In this document: positions 43,436-52,476 of the stretch, one piece after another | How the letters are laid out: every line of letters starts with the position of its first letter | How positions within the stretch are numbered: position 1 is the first letter of the stretch | Origin: JAWSVE01 sp050789445 | Lineage (GTDB): Bacteria; Pseudomonadota; Gammaproteobacteria; Pseudomonadales; Cellvibrionaceae | Length of the DNA: 64,000 bases | Reading direction: 5' to 3' | Assembly: GCA_050789445.1 (NCBI GenBank) | Contig: JAILXR010000001.1 | Coordinates: 2,728,001-2,792,000, forward strand | Notes under the pieces: generated by a model | The model's database searches: none | Told to the model about the DNA's origin: nothing | What the model saw: only the letters and a program-made list of their open reading frames with translations | Translations under genes and position numbers: made by a program

Positions 43436-44281
43436 GTGGATTCAATAGCGGTTGAGATAAAAGATATGATTGATTTTCCTTTTCCATTTCTTGGTCATAG
43501 TCTAGGCACAACGACGGACGATTACACGGTCCAGGTTTTATTTTCTGATGACATTAGTCATTGCTTGGAAATACAAAAAATCATTTCAGCAGAGCAAACA
43601 AGTAAACGTGTACTTCGAATTGATCTGGCAAGCAACCAGATTAAATATGCTATTGGTCATGATAGAGAATTTACTGATGACCCTAAATTATTGGATAACC
43701 CAGTAATATACAAAACGTTTAATGTTGAATTTGAAAAGCTCAGTGACGTCAATCGACGATTTCTTCATTATGTATACAATACACAAATCGAACTTGAAAA
43801 AGCACATCAACACATTCCGATACTTGCTTGTTGTCGAGAGATGAGTGCTCGCGCTAAACCAACAGAATGGCATCAGTGGAGTATGGACCGGTTGCCAGAG
43901 ATTTTCGATCATTTAGTTGATGTCTTAAGTGATAAAGATATTCTAAATCAGCGTTTCAGTGAAAATTATACCAATTGGAATTGTTATTCCTCTCCGGCAG
44001 GTTTTATTTATGGTTTTTTAAAAACATTGTTTCGCACTCATTCTCAATTTAAAAAACTATCGCCAAAAATAAAGGAAAAAATCGCCGCTTGTTTAGTAAA
44101 CGCTATGGGATATGATAATAACACAGATAATTATCTTATTGCAGCAGGTATGCTTCTTCGAGAAACAGATGAAGAAAAGATAATGGCGGATTATACGCAG
44201 GGGTTTCCTTCTAGCATTTTAGAACATCTTCGTCGATTGAATACTGAAAATTTAGATACATCTACACGAATATTTGATTAA
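43436..44281 (+). CDS. Hypothetical protein
   Basis: A 281-residue soluble protein with no signal peptide or membrane segment. It is mixed alpha/beta at the start (GTTTDDYTVQVLFS) and helical towards the end. I recognise no family. The start is a GTG with a weak ribosome site, and a tiny ATG ORF of 17 codons precedes it in another frame. It runs in the same direction as its neighbours. Confidence 0.6.
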   Translation: MDSIAVEIKDMIDFPFPFLGHSLGTTTDDYTVQVLFSDDISHCLEIQKIISAEQTSKRVLRIDLASNQIKYAIGHDREFTDDPKLLDNPVIYKTFNVEFEKLSDVNRRFLHYVYNTQIELEKAHQHIPILACCREMSARAKPTEWHQWSMDRLPEIFDHLVDVLSDKDILNQRFSENYTNWNCYSSPAGFIYGFLKTLFRTHSQFKKLSPKIKEKIAACLVNAMGYDNNTDNYLIAAGMLLRETDEEKIMADYTQGFPSSILEHLRRLNTENLDTSTRIFD

Positions 44282-44332
44282 GGATTGTGAATGGGCATTC
44301 CATACAATTTGATATGGACAAAGAGATAATTT

Positions 44333-44725
44333 ATGAGTGAAGATAAATTTGATATAACTACAAACTTTGCTGTTATCAGTCCTGATAAAAAAGTAACAAC
44401 TGAAGCGTGCGATGCGACTTTGTATGAGCGCATTGAAAGAAATTACGAAGGCTTCAAGAGCCATGAATTAGTGTCTTGTCATGAATTTGAAGAAGATTGG
44501 GCTTCGTGGGAAATGCATCCACATGGCGATGAAATTGTGATGCTACTATCCGGTCAGGCGACAATGATTTTAGAAACAGACGCCGGAGAAAAAACTATTT
44601 TTGTTGATAAAGAAGATGCTTATATCGTTGTGCCAAAAGGTATTTGGCATACAATGAGAACGACCACTAAAACGAAAATGTTATTTATTACTCCCGGCGA
44701 AGCAACCGAGCATCGCGAAGCATAA
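44333..44725 (+). CDS. Cupin-domain protein
   Basis: A 130-residue single-domain cupin. Motif 1 is visible around WEMHPHGDEIVMLLSGQATM (two His and one Glu for the metal) and motif 2 around VVPKGIWHTMRT. Cupins of this size bind a metal and often act as small-molecule enzymes or sensors; the substrate is not evident. GAGATAATTT before the ATG is a modest ribosome site. Adjacent to a small unknown gene 20 bp downstream. Confidence 0.85.
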   Translation: MSEDKFDITTNFAVISPDKKVTTEACDATLYERIERNYEGFKSHELVSCHEFEEDWASWEMHPHGDEIVMLLSGQATMILETDAGEKTIFVDKEDAYIVVPKGIWHTMRTTTKTKMLFITPGEATEHREA

Positions 44726-44745
44726 ATCTAATTAAAGACAATAAA

Positions 44746-45030
44746 ATGAATTTAGATAAATCAAAAAAGCGCATCGCAAAAAAGATTAAAATGGGGTTTC
44801 AAGGTTATCCTGAAATCTCATTAGAATATTTTGGAAAAACAACGAGTTGTGCTGAGGGCGTATCTGTCACATTTGTTTTAGATGAAGGTGTAGAACCTCA
44901 AGAAGAAAGGTTCACCAGTAAAAACGACGCTAGAGAAGATGAAATAATTCAGTCAGCAATCGTCAAAATGATCGAGCGTTTAGAAGCTAAAACCATAAAA
45001 CAAAAAGAAAGCATTAAAATCCAAGATTAA
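44746..45030 (+). CDS. Small conserved-looking protein, unknown
   Basis: A 94-residue highly charged protein with GFQGYPEISLEYFGKT, a TFVLDEGVEPQEERF strand pair and a final helix SAIVKMIERLEAKT. No domain recognised and no signal. It sits between the cupin and mtgA in the same orientation with short gaps, and is probably a real gene. Confidence 0.55.
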   Translation: MNLDKSKKRIAKKIKMGFQGYPEISLEYFGKTTSCAEGVSVTFVLDEGVEPQEERFTSKNDAREDEIIQSAIVKMIERLEAKTIKQKESIKIQD

Positions 45031-45046
45031 TGATTTTTTTGAGGCT

Positions 45047-45733
45047 TTGAGCAATATTATTAAACGAGTATTTAAATTAATTCTCTGTCTAGCTATTATA
45101 TTTTTAATAGCTAGTTTTGTTTTGGTGATTTTTTTCAAATGGATAAACCCCTCTTCGTCAGCTGTCATTATTGCGTGGGAATGGAAATCTGACCAACACG
45201 CTGAACATATCTGGCAGCCAATAGAGAATATCTCTCCCGCTTTACAGTTAGCCGTTATTGCGTCTGAAGATCAAAAATTTCCTAATCACTTTGGTTTTGA
45301 TCTAGATTCTTTAAAAAAAGCACTCAATGAAAAAAACGGAAAACCTCGTGGCGCGAGCACGATTAGTCAGCAGGTCGCTAAAAATTTGTTTTTGTGGAAT
45401 GGCCGCAGCTATATTCGTAAAGGATTAGAAGCTTGGTTTGCATTACTTATGGAATGTTTTTGGTCAAAGCAAAGAATATTGGAGATTTACCTGAACATTG
45501 CTGAATTTGGTGAGGGAACCTATGGTGCAGAAGCAGCAGCACAAAATTTTTACAAAATTAAAGCAAAAAATATTAATAATTGGCAGGCGGGTTTGTTAGC
45601 GGCAGTATTGCCAAGCCCGAAAAAAATGTCTGCAAAAAATCCCTCTCTTTATGTTCAGTCGCGATCGACAGAGATTAACCGTTCAATGTGGAAGTTAGGT
45701 GGTATTACTTATCTTGAAAAACTATCTAATTAA
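45047..45733 (+). CDS. mtgA: Monofunctional peptidoglycan transglycosylase
   Basis: Polymerises glycan strands from lipid II at the outer face of the inner membrane. The 228-residue GT51 enzyme has one N-terminal membrane helix (about 8-30), the catalytic Glu in VIASEDQKFPNHFGFD, GASTISQQVAKNLFLW, ILEIYLNIAEFGEGTYGAE and AGLLAAVLPSPKK. Only a TTG start (45047) is available after the in-frame stop just upstream, with GAGG directly before it at unusually short spacing. The length is slightly below E. coli MtgA (242). Confidence 0.94.
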   Translation: MSNIIKRVFKLILCLAIIFLIASFVLVIFFKWINPSSSAVIIAWEWKSDQHAEHIWQPIENISPALQLAVIASEDQKFPNHFGFDLDSLKKALNEKNGKPRGASTISQQVAKNLFLWNGRSYIRKGLEAWFALLMECFWSKQRILEIYLNIAEFGEGTYGAEAAAQNFYKIKAKNINNWQAGLLAAVLPSPKKMSAKNPSLYVQSRSTEINRSMWKLGGITYLEKLSN

Positions 45734-45805
45734 GACTTTATATATAAGCAGAATTGTCAAAGCGATAATTACAGTAATTTCTCTAGATGGGTCATGAGAG
45801 AATAA

Positions 45806-45840
45806 ATCTCCTAGTTAAGGAATTATATCGACTAGGAGAT
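45806..45840. terminator. Hairpin between convergent mtgA and the thioesterase gene
   Basis: ATCTCCTAGT (45806-45815) and ACTAGGAGAT (45831-45840) pair perfectly around a 15-nt loop, between the two stop codons. No strong T-run on either side, so a shared but weak terminator. Confidence 0.5.
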
Positions 45841-45845
45841 TGGCA

Positions 45846-46253
45846 TTAATCTAAATTTATCTTCAAAGGCTGTGTACGGCCGTTGTCATCAATAGAGACA
45901 TACACAAATTCGCCTTCTGTAACTTTTTCGATTTCACCAGTACGATTTGATTTAATCCATACTTCAACCAACGTTCTAATTGAAGAGCGACCTGTCTCGA
46001 TAGCTTGAGCGTAGCAACTGACTGTTGCACCAACGGGTACGGGCCGTAAAAAAGTCATGCCGCCAACCGCAACGGTTGTTACTCGTCCTTGCGCATAGTC
46101 ATGAGCCAAAATAGCACCCGCTAAATCCATTTGTGACATTAACCAGCCTCCAAAAATATCACCATTTGCATTCGTATCTGCAGGCATGGTCAGTGTTTGG
46201 AGAGTGAGCGTGCCAGTTGGTTTTGGATCTTCATCGATATCAGTCATTATCAT
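45846..46253 (-). CDS. Acyl-CoA thioesterase, YciA-like hotdog protein
   Basis: Hydrolyses acyl-CoA to free acid and CoA. The 135-residue protein has the YciA signature TLTMPADTNANGDIFGGWLMSQMD with the catalytic Asp, then AGRVTTVAVGGMTFLRPV-like text, and a final region VYVSIDDNGR. The standard YciA length is similar. Two close ATG codons (46253 and 46247) are possible starts. Substrate preference is not evident. Confidence 0.92.
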   Translation of the reverse strand: MIMTDIDEDPKPTGTLTLQTLTMPADTNANGDIFGGWLMSQMDLAGAILAHDYAQGRVTTVAVGGMTFLRPVPVGATVSCYAQAIETGRSSIRTLVEVWIKSNRTGEIEKVTEGEFVYVSIDDNGRTQPLKINLD

Positions 46254-46297
46254 TAAACCTAAAAGTCTTATTAAAATTGTGCCTTAATTATTTGTTA

Positions 46298-47665
46298 TTA
46301 AAGGCGCTCTGGTAACCAAGTGACGATGTTGGGCCAGATGGCGAGAATTACGAGTAGGAGTAATTGGATCATAATAAACGGAATGACGCCACGATAAATT
46401 GCCGATGTTGGGACGCTATCGGGCGCTACTCCTCTTAAATAAAATAAGGCAAACCCAAAGGGTGGCGTTAAAAAAGAGGTTTGTAGATTTAATGCGATCA
46501 TAATACCAAGCCAAATTGGATTTATATCCATAGCAAGAAGAATAGGACCAATGATTGGGACAACAACAAAAGTGATCTCGATAAAATCTAATATAAACCC
46601 TAATAAGAAAATAACTACCATGACCATAATCATAGCGGTGAAGACACCACCAGGTAATTGATGGAAAAAATCTTCTATGACTGTGTCACCACCAAATCCA
46701 CGAAATACCAAACTGAATAAAGATGCACCAAGAAGAATCATAAAGACTTTGGCTGTAATCTTTAAAGTGGAATCAACCACATCTTTCAATTGTGTTAGCG
46801 ACAACTGATTTTTTATAAAAGCAAGAAGCCCTGCACCAACCGCACCAACGCCTGCGGCTTCGGTTGGTGTTGCAATGCCAAAAATAATTGAGCCGAGTAC
46901 ACACAGGATTAATACAATAGGTGGCAATAAACTACCTAGCCAGTGTGCTGCGGATACTTTTTCAGTGCTTTCATTCTTAATCGGTGGTGCTAAAGAGGGA
47001 TTAATTGTGGTGCGAGCTAAAATATAAATAATATAAAAACCAACAAGCATTAAACTAGGAATGAGTGCGCCGACAAATAAATCTCCTACAGAAACAGGTT
47101 CGGGATTCATGACGCCTAAGTTAATTTGAGCTTGCTGATAAGCACTCGACAACACATCGCCTAGTAATACCAAAGCAATAGAGGGCGGAATAATTTGTCC
47201 AAGAGTTCCTGTGGCGCAAATAGTTCCTGTTGCCAGACTTTTATCGTAACCACGATTGAGCATGGCAGGTAATGACATTAACCCCATGGTGACAACGGTA
47301 GCGCCGACTATACCGGTACTTGCTGCTAATAAAACACCAACAAAAATGACAGATAAACCCAAGCCACCAGAAAGTCTCCCACATAGGTGGGACATATCTT
47401 CGAGCAAGCGTTCAGCGATGCGTGATTTTTCGAGTAGTACACCCATTAACACAAATAAAGGTACGGCAATTAATGTGTAATTTGTCATGGTGCCGTAAAC
47501 ACGGCTTGGAAATGCCAATAAAATTTTTGGATCAAATACACCGCCAATAATGCCGAAACTTGCAAACAATAATGCCGTTCCTGCAAGAGTAAAAGCAACG
47601 TGATAACCAAACATTAGCAGTGCGCAAACAGTGATAAACAAAAATAGTGGAATGAGTTCAATCAT
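46298..47665 (-). CDS. dctM: TRAP transporter large permease, DctM type
   Basis: The 12-helix membrane subunit that drives uptake using the Na+ gradient. The 455-residue protein has the family strings LFVLMGVLLEKSRIAERLLEDM, GIVGATVVTMGLMSLPAML, ATGTLGQIIPPSIALVLLGD, GIATPTEAAGVGAVGAG, and LQTSFLTPPFGFALFYLRG. The upstream dctQ overlaps it by 4 bp. The nearest candidate solute-binding gene is 9 kb away on the opposite strand (35982-37163). Confidence 0.94.
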   Translation of the reverse strand: MIELIPLFLFITVCALLMFGYHVAFTLAGTALLFASFGIIGGVFDPKILLAFPSRVYGTMTNYTLIAVPLFVLMGVLLEKSRIAERLLEDMSHLCGRLSGGLGLSVIFVGVLLAASTGIVGATVVTMGLMSLPAMLNRGYDKSLATGTICATGTLGQIIPPSIALVLLGDVLSSAYQQAQINLGVMNPEPVSVGDLFVGALIPSLMLVGFYIIYILARTTINPSLAPPIKNESTEKVSAAHWLGSLLPPIVLILCVLGSIIFGIATPTEAAGVGAVGAGLLAFIKNQLSLTQLKDVVDSTLKITAKVFMILLGASLFSLVFRGFGGDTVIEDFFHQLPGGVFTAMIMVMVVIFLLGFILDFIEITFVVVPIIGPILLAMDINPIWLGIMIALNLQTSFLTPPFGFALFYLRGVAPDSVPTSAIYRGVIPFIMIQLLLLVILAIWPNIVTWLPERL

Positions 47666-48270
47666 AATGCGGGCTCATCAATTTTATGATTGATCGAATT
47701 AGCAGAAGTAAATTGATGCGGGTAAATTAAAAAAAGAATATTTCGTAGCGTTAATGAGATACCCTGTAATCCAGCAGTGATTGCTGTGAGGGGAATTAAA
47801 GTTTTTAATAAAAATACTGCAGGGATACCGCCAGCTTCGCTTGAGCCTTCAAGATTTTGCCAGGAACCGGCGACAAAGCCAAAACTGATAAAAAATAAAA
47901 ATGCACAAATAGGTAATAAAAAAATAATACTGCCAATACAATCAATCCATGCTTTCTTTTGCTCTGAAAAATTTCGATAAAAAATATCGACGCGAACATG
48001 TTCGTTAGCTTTAAGGGTGAAGCCAATGCCCAACAAAAATACTAGGCAATGCATATAAACGACAGATTCTTGTAAGGCTATCGAGTTGAGTTTTAAAACG
48101 TATCGAACAAAGACTAAAATAAAAGTCATAAGCGCCATTAGAATGGTCAGCCAAGCAACTGCTCGACCCAGTTGCTCAGTGACATTGTCAACAGGGCGAA
48201 TTAAATAACGTTCAATTAACAAAGCAAACCGTGAGTGATTAGTAGTCGCGCGCGGAAGTGAATCTGTCAT
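47662..48270 (-). CDS. dctQ: TRAP transporter small permease, DctQ type
   Basis: A 202-residue four-helix membrane subunit that partners with DctM. Signatures are the N-terminal helix LGRAVAWLTILMALMTFILVFVRY, HCLVFLLGIGFTLKANEHVRVDIFY and GIPAVFLLKTLIPLTAITAGLQGISL. I start at the ATG at 48270 (MTDSLPRATT) because the earlier ATG at 48315 would add an atypical stretch. Its stop overlaps the dctM start (ATGA), so the pair is translationally coupled. Confidence 0.9.
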   Translation of the reverse strand: MTDSLPRATTNHSRFALLIERYLIRPVDNVTEQLGRAVAWLTILMALMTFILVFVRYVLKLNSIALQESVVYMHCLVFLLGIGFTLKANEHVRVDIFYRNFSEQKKAWIDCIGSIIFLLPICAFLFFISFGFVAGSWQNLEGSSEAGGIPAVFLLKTLIPLTAITAGLQGISLTLRNILFLIYPHQFTSANSINHKIDEPAL

Positions 48271-48446
48271 GGATTGAGAAATCCTTATTATTAGCGCAGG
48301 CCATATAAAGCGCAAAATGACCCATATTCGAGCAAAAAATCGAGATTATACCGTAATATTAGCGGTAGAGATCAGGGTGAATGATTAATAAAAGGCTTAA
48401 AAGGCAGAGTTCAAATATTCTATTCTTTTGCTACAATTGCGGCATT

Positions 48447-48480
48447 TTGTAACATAAGTGTCATATATTCTTTGGATAAT
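48447..48480 (+). promoter_or_regulatory. Pho box promoter of pstS
   Basis: TTGTAACATAAGTGTCAT (48447-48464) fits the Pho box (weaker first repeat, 6 of 7 in the second). GATAAT at 48475-48480 lies 10 bp downstream in the correct -10 position. The pstS start codon follows 76 bp later, so a leader of about 70 nt is expected. Implies activation by PhoB under phosphate starvation. Confidence 0.7.
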
Positions 48481-48556
48481 TGCTCCCGATGATAAAGCAG
48501 AGTTGCTGAAAAGGTAATTCGCTTTAGCAATACACTATCAAGGGGGAGAAAAACCC

Positions 48557-49603
48557 ATGAAAAAGCTTGTTCAAACTGCACTATTAACAGCAACAGTTGT
48601 TGCCCCACTGTCAGGCGCTTTTGCGGAAGGCCGTGATTATATCAGTATCGTTGGTTCTTCAACGGTATACCCGTTTTCAACAGTTGTGGCTGAGCGTTTT
48701 GGCCGCAGCACTAACTTTAAGACCCCAAAGGTAGAATCTACTGGTTCTGGCGGCGGCCTTAAATTATTTTGCCAAGGCGTTGGTGTAAGCCATCCTGATA
48801 TTACTAATTCTTCTCGTCGGATTAAAGAATCTGAAGTTAAGCAGTGTGCTGGCAATGGTGTTGCTGAGATTATTGAAGTGCTAATTGGCTACGACGGTAT
48901 TGTTGTTGCGAATGCAAAGAAAGCTGAGCAGATGACGTTGACTCGAAAAGACATTTTTATGGCTTTAGCGAAAGAAGTTCCGAATCCGGATGGGTCAGAA
49001 ACGTTAGTAGCAAATCCATACAAAACGTGGAAAGACGTTAACCCAGCACTCCCTGCTAAGAAAATTGAAGTGCTTGGCCCCCCTCCAACATCAGGGACTC
49101 GTGATGCATTTGCTGAGTTAGCGCTTGAGGGTGGATGTAAATCAGTAGCTTGGATCAAAGCATTAAAAGGGACTGACAAAAACAAATACAAAGAAGTGTG
49201 TCATTCGGTTCGTGAAGACGGCGCCTATGTTGAAGCGGGTGAAAATGATAACTTAATTGTACAAAAATTGAATGCTAATCCTGATGCGCTGGGTGTATTT
49301 GGTTTCAGCTTTCTAGATCAAAATTCTGACAAAGTACAAGGTTCAATCGTTGACGGCAATGAGCCAACGTTTGAATCTATTGCAGAGGGTAGTTACCCAG
49401 TATCGCGTCCTTTATACTTTTATGTTAAAAAAGCCCACGTTGGTGTGATTCCAGGTATTGCAGAATACTTAGCTGAATTTACAAATGATCGTGCTTGGGG
49501 TGAAGAAGGTTATTTAACAGAAAAAGGCATGATTCCTTTAGGAAAAAGTGAGCGTGCTGAAGTTGGTAATGCAGTAAAAACATTAAAGAACTTAAGCCTT
49601 TAA
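48557..49603 (+). CDS. pstS: Phosphate ABC transporter substrate-binding protein
   Basis: Periplasmic phosphate receptor of the high-affinity Pst system. The 348-residue protein has a signal peptide (MKKLVQTALLTATVVAPLSGAFA) and phosphate-site text ISIVGSSTVYPFSTVVAERF, STGSGGGLKLFCQG and PPPTSGTRDAFAELALEGGC. AAGGGGGAGAAAAACCC before the ATG is a strong ribosome site. It is the first gene of the pst operon, but a strong terminator separates it from pstC, allowing PstS to be made in excess. Confidence 0.96.
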   Translation: MKKLVQTALLTATVVAPLSGAFAEGRDYISIVGSSTVYPFSTVVAERFGRSTNFKTPKVESTGSGGGLKLFCQGVGVSHPDITNSSRRIKESEVKQCAGNGVAEIIEVLIGYDGIVVANAKKAEQMTLTRKDIFMALAKEVPNPDGSETLVANPYKTWKDVNPALPAKKIEVLGPPPTSGTRDAFAELALEGGCKSVAWIKALKGTDKNKYKEVCHSVREDGAYVEAGENDNLIVQKLNANPDALGVFGFSFLDQNSDKVQGSIVDGNEPTFESIAEGSYPVSRPLYFYVKKAHVGVIPGIAEYLAEFTNDRAWGEEGYLTEKGMIPLGKSERAEVGNAVKTLKNLSL

Positions 49604-49741
49604 TTTATTACGCACTAAAAAATTGGTTATGCAATCGTTATTGACAGGGAGTATGTTGATGGAGCTGAATCAGGCTAAGAAAGCTAAGTGGCTCTGATTG
49701 AGATGTTAAAAGCAGGCCAAATTTTGTAGCAACATAAAATT

Positions 49742-49778
49742 AACCCGATAAGAGTTCTTATCGGGTTTGTTTTTTTTA
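49742..49778 (+). terminator. Strong intrinsic terminator between pstS and pstC
   Basis: AACCCGATAAG (49742-49752) and CTTATCGGGTT (49757-49767) form an 11-bp stem with a 4-nt loop, followed by TGTTTTTTTT. It ends 26 bp before the pstC ATG. It should end most pstS transcripts and let a fraction through to pstCAB-phoU. Confidence 0.92.
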
Positions 49779-49803
49779 AAAGATATCTCTATTGGAAAAA
49801 TAA

Positions 49804-51192
49804 ATGTCACCATCCTCGTTGTTTGTATCATTATTAATTGCAGTTGCAGCCGCTTTCATGTTTGGGCGCTCGCGATCGCTTCAATTAGCAAATAATGTCG
49901 GTGGAGTGAGACATTTAAATTCGTTGCCATTTTATTATGGCGCGCTTACAGCATTATGGTGTGCGATACCTTGCATCCTTATCTTTGTAGCTTGGATAGC
50001 ATTTGATGATGTAATTATTCAACAACTGGTGGTTGCTCAATTACCTGAAGTTTATCGCCAAGCAGATGCTGGCCAAATGGATTTGATGTTAAATACATTA
50101 AATAATGTTGTTAGCGGTAATGTGGCTACTGATAACCTTGATCCGGCACTACAAAAAGCTGCAGATCATTTAGCTTCGCTGAAAAAAACAAGTCGTTTAA
50201 GTTTAGCCGTTGTGATTGCGTGTGTTGGTTTGCTTGGCGCAATCATTGGTTGGTTAAAGATAAATCCAGAATTTAGAGCGCGATCAAAAGTAGAAAAAGT
50301 CTTCAAGTGGTTTTTGTTGTTATGTTCTTGTATCGCAATTCTTACAACAGTAGGAATTGTTATTTCCGTTATTTTTGAGTCCATCCAATTCTTCAAAGCC
50401 ATTCCATTTACTGAATTTGTTTTTGGTTTAAATTGGAGTCCGCAAACGGCCATTCGTCCTGATCAAGTTGGTGGTTCCGGATCTTTTGGTGCAATCCCAT
50501 TATTTACCGGTACATTAATGATATCTGCTATTGCAATGATTGTTGCGGTACCAACAGGATTGATGTCGGCCATTTATTTATCGGAATACGCCTCAAATAG
50601 AGTTCGCTCAATCGTTAAGCCGTTACTCGAAATTCTTGCGGGAATTCCTACGGTTGTTTACGGTTTTTTTGCTGCGCTGACAGTAGCTCCTTTTATTCGC
50701 AATCTCGGTGAAAGTTTTGGGATGTCAGTCTCGTCTGAGAGCGCGTTAGCAGCCGGCGCAGTTATGGGGGTGATGATAATTCCTTTTATCTCATCGCTAT
50801 CAGACGATGTGATTAATGCTGTACCGCAATCATTACGTGATGGATCTTTAGGATTAGGTGCAACAAGATCCGAAACAATTAAACAAGTCGTTATTCCCGC
50901 CGCATTACCGGGTATTGTAGGTGGCGTACTGTTAGCGATGTCTCGTGCCATTGGAGAGACAATGATTGTTGTAATGGCAGCAGGGCTTGCCGCAAATTTA
51001 ACTGCAAATCCACTTGAAGCCGTGACAACAGTAACAGTACAAATTGTGACGTTGTTAGTGGGCGACCAAGAATTTGATAGCCCGAAAACTTTATCGGCAT
51101 TTGCATTAGGCCTAATGTTATTTACCGTAACACTATTTTTAAATTACATCGCATTAAACGTTGTTAAAAAATATCGAGAGCAGTATGAATAA
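49804..51192 (+). CDS. pstC: Phosphate ABC transporter permease PstC (long form)
   Basis: Inner-membrane permease of the Pst system. The 462-residue protein is longer than E. coli PstC (319). The extra N-terminal part (about 1-170) has its own hydrophobic segments, as in pseudomonad PstC. The transport domain has LTGTLMISAIAMIVAVPTGL-like text, EILAGIPTVVYGFFA, the EAA-type loop SLGLGATRSETIKQVVIPAALPG and SRAIGETMIVVMAAG. It overlaps pstA by 8 bp. Confidence 0.95.
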   Translation: MSPSSLFVSLLIAVAAAFMFGRSRSLQLANNVGGVRHLNSLPFYYGALTALWCAIPCILIFVAWIAFDDVIIQQLVVAQLPEVYRQADAGQMDLMLNTLNNVVSGNVATDNLDPALQKAADHLASLKKTSRLSLAVVIACVGLLGAIIGWLKINPEFRARSKVEKVFKWFLLLCSCIAILTTVGIVISVIFESIQFFKAIPFTEFVFGLNWSPQTAIRPDQVGGSGSFGAIPLFTGTLMISAIAMIVAVPTGLMSAIYLSEYASNRVRSIVKPLLEILAGIPTVVYGFFAALTVAPFIRNLGESFGMSVSSESALAAGAVMGVMIIPFISSLSDDVINAVPQSLRDGSLGLGATRSETIKQVVIPAALPGIVGGVLLAMSRAIGETMIVVMAAGLAANLTANPLEAVTTVTVQIVTLLVGDQEFDSPKTLSAFALGLMLFTVTLFLNYIALNVVKKYREQYE

Positions 51193-52465
51193 AGAATCAA
51201 TGACAACAACGGAAAAAGTTGAAAAGAATTTAGCTAAACGCTATCGCGCAGAAAAGCGTTTCCAGCTATATGGTGTTTTATCTATCGCATTCGGCATACT
51301 TTGTTTAGTCGCATTATTTACCGATATTATTGGCAAAGGGCATTCTGCATTCTTACAAACCCGTATTGCAATAACGGTTCAGTATGATGCTGATAAGTTA
51401 GGCATTACTGATGTATTGGATGATGAGCAAATAAGACTTGCGAACTTTGATGCAATTGTACGAGATGCAATAAGAAGCCGTTTCCCAGATGTTTCTGGCC
51501 GTACACCACGACGACAACTCAGTGCGTTGTTAAGCAATAGCGCAAGCTACCAATTAATGGATGAGTTGCGAGCGAATCCTAAATTATTAGGCACAGAGCA
51601 AACAATTTGGGTGTTGGCTGATGATGATGTCGATAGCTATTACAAAGTACTCAAGAAAGAAGGTTTAAATGGTCGGCTTAATGATGAACAAGTCGCATGG
51701 GTAAATTCTTTGGCAGAAAGTGGTGAGTTGCGTAAACAATTTAACACGACTTTCTTTACGGCAAGTGCATCCCGAGAGCCAGAACAAGCCGGTATTCTGG
51801 GTGCAATATTAGGGACAGTGTTTACATTATTTGTTACTTTAGCCCTATCCTTTCCTATTGGTGTTGCTTCCGCTATTTATCTTGAAGAATATGCGCCTAA
51901 AAATAAATTAACAGAATTTATCGAAATTAATATTAATAATTTAGCGGCAGTGCCGTCTATTATTTTTGGTTTGTTAGGCTTGGCAATATTTATTAATTTG
52001 TTTGGAATGACGAGATCAATTCCTTTAGTTGGTGGTATCGTGTTAACGCTAATGACGTTACCCACTATTATTATTTCAAGTCGAGCAGCGATTAAAGCAG
52101 TCCCTCCTTCAATTCGCGAGGCGGCAATGGGAATTGGTGCGTCAAAAATGCAAGTTGTCTTGCATCATGTATTGCCACTAGCAATGCCAGGTATGTTGAC
52201 CGGTACAATTATTGGAATGGCACAAGCGTTGGGTGAAACAGCGCCGCTATTAATGATTGGAATGGTGGCGTTTATTGTTGATCTGCCATCTGGCATTACT
52301 GATCCAGCAGCCGTATTACCGGTTCAAATATTTTTATGGGCTGATAGTCCGGAACGCGCATTCGTTGAGCGTACGTCGGCAGCGATTATGGTTCTATTGG
52401 CATTCTTAATTTTAATGAATACATCGGCCGTGCTATTACGAAAACGGCTTGAACGTCGCTGGTAG
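51185..52465 (+). CDS. pstA: Phosphate ABC transporter permease PstA (long form)
   Basis: Second permease subunit. I start at the ATG at 51185, inside the last codons of pstC (MNKESMTTTEK); the ATG at 51200 is an alternative. The 426-residue protein has a long periplasmic insert (about 60-200) after the first helix, then the permease core: FPIGVASAIYLEEYAP, NINNLAAVPSIIFGLLGLA, AAMGIGASKMQVVLHHVLPLA and AQALGETAPLLMIG. The extended form pairs with the long PstC. Confidence 0.95.
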   Translation: MNKESMTTTEKVEKNLAKRYRAEKRFQLYGVLSIAFGILCLVALFTDIIGKGHSAFLQTRIAITVQYDADKLGITDVLDDEQIRLANFDAIVRDAIRSRFPDVSGRTPRRQLSALLSNSASYQLMDELRANPKLLGTEQTIWVLADDDVDSYYKVLKKEGLNGRLNDEQVAWVNSLAESGELRKQFNTTFFTASASREPEQAGILGAILGTVFTLFVTLALSFPIGVASAIYLEEYAPKNKLTEFIEININNLAAVPSIIFGLLGLAIFINLFGMTRSIPLVGGIVLTLMTLPTIIISSRAAIKAVPPSIREAAMGIGASKMQVVLHHVLPLAMPGMLTGTIIGMAQALGETAPLLMIGMVAFIVDLPSGITDPAAVLPVQIFLWADSPERAFVERTSAAIMVLLAFLILMNTSAVLLRKRLERRW

Positions 52466-52476
52466 AGGAGCTTATG

